Source: Bacteroidales bacterium (GTDB lineage: Bacteria; Bacteroidota; Bacteroidia; Bacteroidales; UBA932). Taken from it: a stretch of DNA of 64,000 nucleotides. A program made the position numbers and the translations under genes. Below, one piece after another: positions 14,890-23,075 of the stretch. How positions within the stretch are numbered: the stretch's first letter is position 1; every line of letters starts with the position of its first letter. The stretch lies in assembly GCA_017447815.1 (NCBI GenBank), contig JAFSMS010000001.1:1-64000 (forward strand), read 5' to 3'. The notes beneath the pieces are model-generated. The model had not been told where the DNA came from and made no database searches. It saw nothing but the letters and a program-made list of their open reading frames with translations.

Positions 14890-16647
14890 ATGTTACTGTT
14901 TCTGGCAATCACCATCGGCGGCCTTTTGGGCAACGCCATCGACGCAGGCTACAACGGACGCCTTTCGCAGTATATCACGGGTCCGGACAGTTATGCGATC
15001 CGTCTTTTCAGCCCGGAAATGGTGGCGCAGGGAAAAGGCGGATGGCAGGGGGAGCACGCCGGCAAGTGGATGTACACCGCCGCAAAGGCTTATGAGCGCA
15101 CCGGAGATCCTGTGCTGAAGGAAAAACTGGTCTCCGTAGCCGACTACCTGGTCTCCCGCCAGGAAGAGAATGGCTACCTGGGCTGTTACCGGGAAGACAA
15201 ACGCTACTACCATCGGCCCGGTCCCGAAGAAATGAAGGTGGACTGGGACACCTGGATCATGGCGTACCTCATGAAAGGCTTCACCGAGGCAAGCATCGCC
15301 CTGGACCAGCCCCGATATGCCGACTGTGCCCTCCACATTGCCGAATTCCTGCATTGGACGGTCTTTGAACAGGGCATCAAGATTGCCCAGACGGGGCAGC
15401 ACAGCGGCATGGCCGGATGCGGCATCCTGGATCCCCTCTGCGACCTCTATCTCCTGAGGCCGGTCCCGGTGGTGAAGGAACTCATCGACCGCTGCATCTT
15501 CGAGCTGGACGATACGCCCTGCCTCCAACTGATCAGCCTTGCCCGGAAGGGCTACGACGTATCCCTGATCGGCAACGGGAAAATCTATGAGATGAACCGC
15601 TGCCTCACGGGAATGGCCAAGGCCTACCGGCTGTTCGGGGACGAGCGTCTGCTGGAAGCCTGCACCAATGCCTGGGAATGCATCCGCAGCACCCACCTGA
15701 CCACCCTGGGCGGCCCCTGGGGCGGCATAAACTATTGCTGGGAGTTGTTCAACCGCCCGGCCGAGTGGGCCCCTTATGAATGTACCGAAACCTGTTCGGT
15801 GATGGAATGGATGCATTTCACCTGGGAAATGCTGCGCATCAGCGGAGACGGAAAATATGCCGGGGAACTGGAAAAGACTTCCTACAATGCCCTGATGGCC
15901 GCCAGGGCCGAAGACGGCCTGCGCTGGGAATACTACGTACGGACCAACGGAGAACTCACCCCCAGAGGGGACTGGGCCTGCTGCTGGAGCAGCGGAATGA
16001 CGGCCCTGGAAGACATCCCCGTTTACATGTACGAAACCCGGAAAGACGGCCTGTATGTGAATATCATCTCCGAATCTTCCTACGAGGCATCGGTGAAGGG
16101 CCAGCCGGTACGGCTTTCCCAGACTTCCGATTATGCCCGAAGCGGCAAGGCCGACTTCAAGGTGGACGGCCGCGGCCGCTTCACCCTGGCCGTGCATCGG
16201 CCCGAATGGGCGGAATCCTTCACGGTGAGAATCAACGGAAAGCCGCTGCAGGCGAAGGAAAAGGACGGGTATATCCGCGTCAAACGCATGTGGCAGGAGG
16301 GCGACCGCCTGGAGATTGATTTCCCCTTCGGAATCCGCAGCCTGGAAAAGAGTTGGGAATATCGTAATGCCGGCAAAAACGAGTACAATTTTTCCAATTG
16401 GTACAACGGCTTTACGCGTCACTATGTCACTTTCTGCGCCGGCCCGCTGGTCTATGCCACCAACCACGCGGACAGTTTCGAGAACCCGGATCCCCTGAAA
16501 CTCACGCGCGAGGAGATCGCCGGGGCGCGCCTTTCCTCCGACGGATCCCTCCAGGTCGGAGATTTGTCCCTAAAACCCATTGCGCTGATGCCGCCTTTCG
16601 ACGATGGCCCGCAGTGGCGTACAACCTGGTTTCAGATCATACAATAA
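14890..16647 (+). CDS. GH127-like beta-L-arabinofuranosidase family enzyme
   Basis: A 585-residue protein of the former DUF1680 family: an (alpha/alpha)6 barrel followed by beta-sandwich domains. The zinc/cysteine active-site elements are intact: T-E300-T-C302 and the pair C364-C365 correspond to the Glu/Cys ligands and nucleophilic Cys known from beta-L-arabinofuranosidases of GH127/146. A short hydrophobic N-terminus could be a signal peptide. The exact family (GH127, GH146 or relatives, including aceric-acid-releasing members) cannot be resolved by eye. The adjacent GH28 and GH106-like genes favour a pectic target. Confidence 0.8.
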   Translation: MLLFLAITIGGLLGNAIDAGYNGRLSQYITGPDSYAIRLFSPEMVAQGKGGWQGEHAGKWMYTAAKAYERTGDPVLKEKLVSVADYLVSRQEENGYLGCYREDKRYYHRPGPEEMKVDWDTWIMAYLMKGFTEASIALDQPRYADCALHIAEFLHWTVFEQGIKIAQTGQHSGMAGCGILDPLCDLYLLRPVPVVKELIDRCIFELDDTPCLQLISLARKGYDVSLIGNGKIYEMNRCLTGMAKAYRLFGDERLLEACTNAWECIRSTHLTTLGGPWGGINYCWELFNRPAEWAPYECTETCSVMEWMHFTWEMLRISGDGKYAGELEKTSYNALMAARAEDGLRWEYYVRTNGELTPRGDWACCWSSGMTALEDIPVYMYETRKDGLYVNIISESSYEASVKGQPVRLSQTSDYARSGKADFKVDGRGRFTLAVHRPEWAESFTVRINGKPLQAKEKDGYIRVKRMWQEGDRLEIDFPFGIRSLEKSWEYRNAGKNEYNFSNWYNGFTRHYVTFCAGPLVYATNHADSFENPDPLKLTREEIAGARLSSDGSLQVGDLSLKPIALMPPFDDGPQWRTTWFQIIQ

Positions 16648-16667
16648 TTTAATAGCACCTAAAAAAG

Positions 16668-18164
16668 ATGAAGAAATTACTCAGACTTGCATTCTCCCTG
16701 GCCTTGGCCGGCGCTTTTTCCTTGTCGGCTGTCGCCAAGGACTATTCCGTCACCGACTTTGGTGCAAAGGCCGACGGTGAAACCCTCAACACCGCCATCA
16801 TCCAGGCCGCCATCGACTACATCTCCTCCCATGGCGGCGGCCGGCTCGTTTTCAAGGGCGGAGATTTTGTGACCGGATCGATCTACATCAAATCCGACGT
16901 CACCCTGCACATCGAAGAAGGCGCCCGTATCCTGGGTTCCCTCAATCCCTGGGATTACGTCCGTGACAAGGATGCCAACTGGACCGCGCTGATTTTCTCG
17001 GTCAAGCAGAAGAACATCGGCATCACCGGGAAAGGCGAGGTCAACTGCCGCGGTTTCCTGGTGGCCACCAAAGGCGTGGACTATGTCCATATGGGGCTGA
17101 TCGAGGATCCGCTCAAACTGGACCGTCTGCAGGAAAGCAAACGCCCCGAGAATCTTCATTTCTACAAGTGCGAGGGCATTACCATCAAGGACATTACCCT
17201 TCGCGATCCGGCCAGTTGGAACCAGCAGTACGACAAATGCCGTAACATCCTGGTCGATGGCGTGAAGGTGGATGCCAAGTCCTACTGGAACAACGACGGA
17301 ATCGACATTGTGGACTGCTCCGACGTGATTATCCGCAACTGCGACTTCGACGCCGCCGACGACGTGTACTGCTTCAAGAGCCACAGCAAGGACGGCGTTT
17401 CCGAGAACATCCTGGTGGAAAACTGCCGCGGCCGCTCCAGCGCCAACGGCATCAAATTCGGCACCTTCACCCTTGGAAAATTCAAGAACTTCACCTTCCG
17501 CAACATCTATATCTACGATACTTACCGCTCGGCCATCACCATCGCCACGGTGGACGGCGCCCAGATCGAAGATATCCTGATCGATGGCGTGAAGAGCATC
17601 AACACCGGCAACCCGATCTTCATCCGTACCGGCTCCCGCCGTCCCGGTGACAATCCTTACATGAAGAACATCGTCATCAAGAACGTCTATGCCGAGGTTC
17701 CCATCGAGAAACCGGATGCGGGCTACATGTACGAAGGCCCGGTGGAGGACCTGCCCCGCAACGTCTGTCCCAGCGGCATCCAGGGCATCCCCGGAATGCC
17801 CATCCAGAACCTGACCCTGGAGAACATCGAGATTGTCTATCCCGGCAAGGCCGACCCTGACTACGCTTATTGCGGAACCTCCAAGGCCGAACTGGAGGCC
17901 ATCCCCGAACTGGAGCAGAGTTACCCCGAGTTCTCCAACTGGAAGGAACTTCCCGCCTGGGGCTTTTATATCCGCCACGCCGAGAACCTGGTGATGAAAA
18001 ACGTGAAGATCAGCGTCAAGGATGTCGATTACCGTCCCGCCATCGTGGCCGATGACGTGAAAGGCCTCACCCTGCAGGGCGTCCAGATCCAGCAAAGCGA
18101 CGCGCCCAAGGGCAAGAAGCAGATCATTACCAACAACGTGAAGAAGTTCAAGAACAAAAAATAA
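16668..18164 (+). CDS. GH28 polygalacturonase-like enzyme
   Basis: A 498-residue protein with a signal peptide (about 1-23, SAVAK) and a right-handed parallel beta-helix. GH28 active-site blocks are recognisable: N208-N209-D210-G, the D231-D232 pair, and a downstream NGIKFGT segment in place of the usual GHG block. The changed third block means the specificity may differ from plain homogalacturonan (for example rhamnogalacturonan or a modified uronic acid). Its stop codon overlaps the next ATG by one base (TAATG). Confidence 0.85.
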   Translation: MKKLLRLAFSLALAGAFSLSAVAKDYSVTDFGAKADGETLNTAIIQAAIDYISSHGGGRLVFKGGDFVTGSIYIKSDVTLHIEEGARILGSLNPWDYVRDKDANWTALIFSVKQKNIGITGKGEVNCRGFLVATKGVDYVHMGLIEDPLKLDRLQESKRPENLHFYKCEGITIKDITLRDPASWNQQYDKCRNILVDGVKVDAKSYWNNDGIDIVDCSDVIIRNCDFDAADDVYCFKSHSKDGVSENILVENCRGRSSANGIKFGTFTLGKFKNFTFRNIYIYDTYRSAITIATVDGAQIEDILIDGVKSINTGNPIFIRTGSRRPGDNPYMKNIVIKNVYAEVPIEKPDAGYMYEGPVEDLPRNVCPSGIQGIPGMPIQNLTLENIEIVYPGKADPDYAYCGTSKAELEAIPELEQSYPEFSNWKELPAWGFYIRHAENLVMKNVKISVKDVDYRPAIVADDVKGLTLQGVQIQQSDAPKGKKQIITNNVKKFKNKK

Positions 18165-18757
18165 TGAAAGCCGAAATGAAAAAGATCATTGCAACCGTCC
18201 TCGCCGCGCTCGTGTGCTTCGGCGCATTTGCCCAGGATAAGGAATATCAGGCTTCCTATTTCGGAATCAAGAGCAACGGCATCATCGACAATACCACCAG
18301 CATCCAGAAAGCCATTGATTTCATTGCCGAGAAGGGGGGAGGCACCCTCACTTTCTGCGTAGGCCGCTATGTCACCGGCGCCGTGTACCTGAAAAGCGGC
18401 GTGAACATCCGCCTGGATGCCGCGGCCGATATCATCGGCTCGGAAAATATCCATGACTACAAGGGCCAGAAAGCCATTTTCAATGCCATCGGCGTGGAGA
18501 ACGTCAAGGTCTATGCCACCCGCGGCAACGGAGTCGTGGACGGCCGCGCCCCTCTTGTACTCAAGAGTTACGAAGACCAGAAGGCAAAGGGTTTCATCGG
18601 CGCGGACACGCCCGTTCCCACCCTCTTCTACTTCGAAAACTGCAAGGGCATCGTTCTGGACAAGGTCCTGTACCGCAATCCCGCGACCCCTGGAAAATTC
18701 TACGAATCAGTCAACAGTGAAATCAGTGTAACAGGATGCTTTACCGATACGCATTAG
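18164..18757 (+). CDS. Short beta-helix protein resembling the GH28 N-terminus
   Basis: A 197-residue protein; the signal peptide most plausibly begins at the internal Met5 (ending AFAQ). It aligns by eye to the first third of the preceding GH28 (FG-K-NG, then a GGGTL-F pattern, V-TGAVYLKSGV). It stops before the region that would hold the NxD and DD catalytic residues, so it is probably not a complete enzyme. It overlaps the next gene by 22 bases. Either it is a truncated paralogue or a stand-alone beta-helix domain with a binding role. Confidence 0.7.
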   Translation: MKAEMKKIIATVLAALVCFGAFAQDKEYQASYFGIKSNGIIDNTTSIQKAIDFIAEKGGGTLTFCVGRYVTGAVYLKSGVNIRLDAAADIIGSENIHDYKGQKAIFNAIGVENVKVYATRGNGVVDGRAPLVLKSYEDQKAKGFIGADTPVPTLFYFENCKGIVLDKVLYRNPATPGKFYESVNSEISVTGCFTDTH

Positions 18758-20250
18758 TCCTCGGTGCGCTGCTTCTGGCATGTTGCGCACAGCAACCCTC
18801 CCAGCCGCAGGAGGTTACCCTTGAAAAGACTGTCCTCATGGACAAAATCCGCGGCGCCTGGGCCGGACAGGTCATCGGCTGCACTTATGGCGGCCCTACG
18901 GAGTTTAAATTCGCCAATTTCATCCCCGACGGCATGCCCATCGACTGGCATGACCACATCGTGAAATGGTGGTACGACCACAGCCCCGGTCTGTACGACG
19001 ATGTCTATATGGACCTTACCTTCGTGGAAGTGTTTGAAAAAGAGGGACTTGACGCGCCAGTGGAATCCTTTGCAAGGGCTTTTGCCGATGCCGGCTACCC
19101 CTTGTGGCACGCCAATCTCCAGGCCCGCTACAACATCCGCGCGGGGATCATGCCTCCCGAATCCGGCCATTGGCGCCACAACGCCCATGCCGATGACATC
19201 GACTTCCAGATCGAGGCCGATTATGCCGGCATCATGGCTCCGGGCATGGTGAACGCCGCAACGCATTATACCGACGAAATCGGCCATATCATGAATTATG
19301 GCGACGGCTGGTATGGCGGCGTTTATGTGGCGGCGATGTATGCCCTGGCCTTTGTCAGCGACGACATCCCCTTTATCGTGAGCGAAGCCCTCAAGGCCGT
19401 TCCCCAGGAGAGCCGGTATTACAAGTGCATCAATGACGTCATCCGCTGGTGGAAGCAATACCCGGACGACTGGCATCTGACCTGGGCGCTGGCCAATGAG
19501 CACTACGGCTACGATGTCGGCTGCCCCAGCCAGTTCAGTTCCTCTTTCAACATTGACGCGGTGATCAACAGCGCCTATATTGTGATCGGCCTCCTGTACG
19601 GAAACGGGGATTTCTACCGCACCATCGACATTTCCACCCGCTGCGGTCATGATTCGGACTGCAATCCGGCCTCGGCCGGAGGTGTCCTTGGCACCATCCT
19701 GGGTTTCGACAAGATTCCGGAAAAATGGAAAACCCCCATTTATGAGGTGGAGGACATCAATTTCAAATACACCGACATTTCGCTGAACCGTGCCTGTCAG
19801 ATGAGTTTCGACCAGGCGCTGAAGGTGATTGAACTCAATGGCGGTTCCGTCGGGGAAAACGCTGTCACCATCCAGACCCAGACTCCGCAGCCCGTGCGCC
19901 TGGAGCAGAGTTTCGAGGGGCATTGGCCGGTTTCCAAGCAGGGTTTCAACAAGACCTTCGAGCAGATTGGAGCGTTCACTTTTGAAGGCAAAGGCGCTGT
20001 CTTTACCTACCGCTTCGTACTGCCGCAGGGCTACGATGTGACCGATTACAAGGCCAATGTGGAAGTCATGTTGGACGGCTCGCTGTACAAGACGGTCTCT
20101 CTTCCCACTTCCGGAAACGGAAGGAATACGGAGATTTGCGAGATTTGGGACCTTCCGCTCAGAGAGCACAAAGTATCCTTCAACTGGACCAACAAGCCTT
20201 CTGATGTCGAATTGATTGTCGGCTTTGTCATCATTTACTCCGACAAATAA
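18736..20250 (+). CDS. ADP-ribosylglycohydrolase-like lipoprotein
   Basis: A 504-residue lipoprotein candidate (LLACC near residue 16). The ADP-ribosylglycohydrolase fold signatures are visible: IRGAWAGQVIGCTYGGPTE, D88-D89-V-Y-M-D93, and C303-GHD306-S-D308-C-NPASAGG, where the Asp residues would bind the metal pair. About residues 390-504 form an added beta-rich domain. Export and an operon position between pectinase-like genes argue against intracellular ADP-ribose removal; a glycosidase acting on the target polysaccharide is the likelier role, but unproven. It ends one base into the GH106-like gene (TAATG). Confidence 0.8.
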   Translation: MLYRYALVLGALLLACCAQQPSQPQEVTLEKTVLMDKIRGAWAGQVIGCTYGGPTEFKFANFIPDGMPIDWHDHIVKWWYDHSPGLYDDVYMDLTFVEVFEKEGLDAPVESFARAFADAGYPLWHANLQARYNIRAGIMPPESGHWRHNAHADDIDFQIEADYAGIMAPGMVNAATHYTDEIGHIMNYGDGWYGGVYVAAMYALAFVSDDIPFIVSEALKAVPQESRYYKCINDVIRWWKQYPDDWHLTWALANEHYGYDVGCPSQFSSSFNIDAVINSAYIVIGLLYGNGDFYRTIDISTRCGHDSDCNPASAGGVLGTILGFDKIPEKWKTPIYEVEDINFKYTDISLNRACQMSFDQALKVIELNGGSVGENAVTIQTQTPQPVRLEQSFEGHWPVSKQGFNKTFEQIGAFTFEGKGAVFTYRFVLPQGYDVTDYKANVEVMLDGSLYKTVSLPTSGNGRNTEICEIWDLPLREHKVSFNWTNKPSDVELIVGFVIIYSDK

Positions 20251-23075
20251 TGAAAAGATTCCTACTGACCCTGGCCGTCATCACGGCCTGCCTGCCCCTT
20301 ATGGGCGGAAACAATCGGAAAGTCCTGGAAGCCTTCCGGAATCCGGACGATGCCTATCGGCCCTATGTGCGCTGGTGGTGGAACGGCGATAAGGTGACGG
20401 CCGATGAAATCCGGCGCGAACTGAACCTCCTGAAGGAAGCCGGCATCGCCGGCGTGGAGATCAACCCCGTGGCTTTTCCCGGAAAGGAGAACGAGGATGA
20501 CCTCGGCATCCCTTCGCTCACCTGGCTCAGCGACGAGTGGATCGATATGCTGGGCGTGGCTTTTGACGAGGCCAAAAAACTGGGCATCACCTGTGACCTC
20601 ATCGTGGGCTCCGGCTGGCCCTTCGGCGCCGAATCGCTGCCGAGGGAGGAACGGGCCTCCGTCATTCTCACCTACTGCGATTCCACGGCCAAGGCGGGTA
20701 CCCTCTACGACCAGTCCCTGTTCCACGTCTTCAAGGAACTGGATCCCAAGGCGACGACACCCCATCCCAGCCGTACGCCCGAGCTCCTGAAGGTGCTGCT
20801 GGTCCCCGATCCCATCAACGACCTGTCCGAGGCCCGGGACATTACCGGACAAGTGAAGGACGGGCTCATCAACATGATGGTCCCGGAGGGCAAGTGGCAG
20901 GTTTATTACATGGTGAAATACAATTCTTTCGCCAGTGTCATTAACGGGGCGCCCGGTGCCGCCGGCCCCATCCTGGACCACATGAACGCCGTGGCGGTGC
21001 GAAAGTACCTGGACCGCATGTCCGACAAACTGGAGGCCCGTTTCGGCCCGCTTTCCCAGTACCTCCGCGCTTTCTTCGTGGACAGCATGGAGCTGGAAGG
21101 CGCCAACTGGACGGCCGATTTCGCCCGGGAATTCCGCCGTCGGCGCGGTTATGACATCCTGCCCTGGCTGCCGTTCACGATGTTCAAACTGCGCCGCCTG
21201 GGTGAGGTGGAAGACTTCAACTACGGCTGCGCCAAAGGCGAAAAGTTCCAGGACCAGGTGAACCGCGCCCGCTATGACTTCGAACTCACCAAGGCCGAAC
21301 TCCTGGAGGAACGCTTCTTCAAAGTCTATCGGCAGTGGTGCAACGAGCACGGGGTGAAAGCCCGCGCCCAGGCCTATGGCTGCGGCTTTTTCCCACTGGA
21401 GACCTCTCTCACCGTCGATATCCCGGAAGGGGAGTCCTGGACCACCAACTGGCTCCGCCATGTGGTGGGCGAGGAGATGGGAGACGGAGACTACCGCCGC
21501 GGAAGGGCCTATACCATGATTGACAAGTATGTCTCGTCGGCCGCGCACCTGCAGGGCAAACGCCTGGTGAGTTGCGAGGAAATGACCAACACCTACAACG
21601 TTTTCTCCACCTCCCTGGAATATTTGAAAGTGGGCTCCGACATGAGTTGCATCTCCGGCATCACCCATTCGGTGTGGCACGGGTTCAATTATACGCCCAA
21701 GGATGCTCCGTTCCCGGGCTGGGTGCGCTATGGCAGTTACTACAACGAGAAAAACACCTGGTGGCCCTATTTCAGGCTCCTGAATGACTACCGGGCGCGC
21801 CTGGGTGCGCTGGTCCGCAATGCCGACATGTACACCGACATCGCCATCCTGCCGGCCAACGCCGACCTCTGGTCCACCATGGGCGTACAGACCGAACCCT
21901 TCCCCGTGAAACTGAACGTGCCCTACACCTCCCTGGTGTGGGAAGCCATCCACAAGAACGGCGGCGGGGCCGACTATGTGTCGGAACGCATCCTGGAAGG
22001 CGCTACCGTCAGGAAGGGAAAACTCTGCTACGGCCCCAAGGAGTACAGCGTGCTCTTCACCGTAGAGGTGCGGGGAACCACCGTTGCCGCCATGGAAAAG
22101 ATCCGGGAATTCGTCCTGGGCGGCGGCCGGGTGTTCTGCATTGAAACCTATCCGGAGAAGTCCGTGGGCATGGCCGATGCCGCCGCCCGCGATGCCCGGG
22201 TGGCCGAAATCGTGAAGGAACTGGAACCGACCGGGCGCTTTGTCCGGCTGCCCAAGCCCGAAGACAACGCCTTCCTGGAATGGTATGCCGATATCATGCA
22301 GCAGTATTCGCTTCCGCACACGCTGACCATTTCCAGGCCGGACCGCTTCCTGCTCCAGAACCGTTATGTGATGGACGACGGCAGCAACTTCTTCCTCTTT
22401 GTGAATGCCAGCCGGCTGGAAGGGAAGAGCACCGACATCACTTTCCCCTCCGCCGTCACGCGCGGCCGCAAAGCCTGGCTGTACGACCCTGCCACCGGAA
22501 AACGCCATTCCCTGAAAATCCCTGCCGACGGAAAACTGCACTTCGATTTCGGCCCGTCCGAGAGTTTCGTCTTCATGTTTGACAAGATGGGAGGGAAGGC
22601 CCCCGAATGGAAGCCGGCTCCGGTGTCGGCCGAAGGGACGGAAATCAAAAACTGGAAGGTCAGTTTCGTCAATCCCGAAGTGCCGGATGTTCCGCCGGCC
22701 GTTCTGGACACCCTGGCCGACCTGAAGGACCTCCCGGACTATCAGAACTTTATGGGTACCGCCACTTATACGGCCACGGTGGAACTCCCTTCCGCCGGGC
22801 AGCTTCCCCGTTATCTGAACTTGGGAAAGGTGGGGTATATCGCCGAGGTTTCCGTCAACGGAAAACCCGCCGGACTTCACTGGTACGGGAATGCCGTACT
22901 GGAAGTGGGCGGGCTTCTGACTCCGGGTACCAATACCATTGAGGTAAAGGTGACCACCCTTATGAGCAACTACTTGCAGACACTCAAGGACAACCGGATG
23001 GTTCAGCGCTTTGTGCTGCGCCGCAAGACGCCGCTTATGCCTGCAGGTCTGATCGGCCCCGTGGTCCTTTACTGA
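20250..23075 (+). CDS. GH106-like alpha-L-rhamnosidase
   Basis: A 941-residue exported protein with the GH106-type opening (F-NPDDAYRPYVRWWWNGD followed by EAGIAGVEINP). A large multi-domain body ends in a C-terminal jelly-roll (about residues 830-940, with TYTATVELP and GTNTIEVKV) as seen in the calcium-dependent inverting alpha-L-rhamnosidases. It is the last gene of the plus-strand run, joined to the ADP-ribosylglycohydrolase-like gene by TAATG and converging with GH3 (7-bp overlap). L-rhamnose removal fits a pectic side-chain target. Some relatives have other specificities. Confidence 0.78.
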   Translation: MKRFLLTLAVITACLPLMGGNNRKVLEAFRNPDDAYRPYVRWWWNGDKVTADEIRRELNLLKEAGIAGVEINPVAFPGKENEDDLGIPSLTWLSDEWIDMLGVAFDEAKKLGITCDLIVGSGWPFGAESLPREERASVILTYCDSTAKAGTLYDQSLFHVFKELDPKATTPHPSRTPELLKVLLVPDPINDLSEARDITGQVKDGLINMMVPEGKWQVYYMVKYNSFASVINGAPGAAGPILDHMNAVAVRKYLDRMSDKLEARFGPLSQYLRAFFVDSMELEGANWTADFAREFRRRRGYDILPWLPFTMFKLRRLGEVEDFNYGCAKGEKFQDQVNRARYDFELTKAELLEERFFKVYRQWCNEHGVKARAQAYGCGFFPLETSLTVDIPEGESWTTNWLRHVVGEEMGDGDYRRGRAYTMIDKYVSSAAHLQGKRLVSCEEMTNTYNVFSTSLEYLKVGSDMSCISGITHSVWHGFNYTPKDAPFPGWVRYGSYYNEKNTWWPYFRLLNDYRARLGALVRNADMYTDIAILPANADLWSTMGVQTEPFPVKLNVPYTSLVWEAIHKNGGGADYVSERILEGATVRKGKLCYGPKEYSVLFTVEVRGTTVAAMEKIREFVLGGGRVFCIETYPEKSVGMADAAARDARVAEIVKELEPTGRFVRLPKPEDNAFLEWYADIMQQYSLPHTLTISRPDRFLLQNRYVMDDGSNFFLFVNASRLEGKSTDITFPSAVTRGRKAWLYDPATGKRHSLKIPADGKLHFDFGPSESFVFMFDKMGGKAPEWKPAPVSAEGTEIKNWKVSFVNPEVPDVPPAVLDTLADLKDLPDYQNFMGTATYTATVELPSAGQLPRYLNLGKVGYIAEVSVNGKPAGLHWYGNAVLEVGGLLTPGTNTIEVKVTTLMSNYLQTLKDNRMVQRFVLRRKTPLMPAGLIGPVVLY

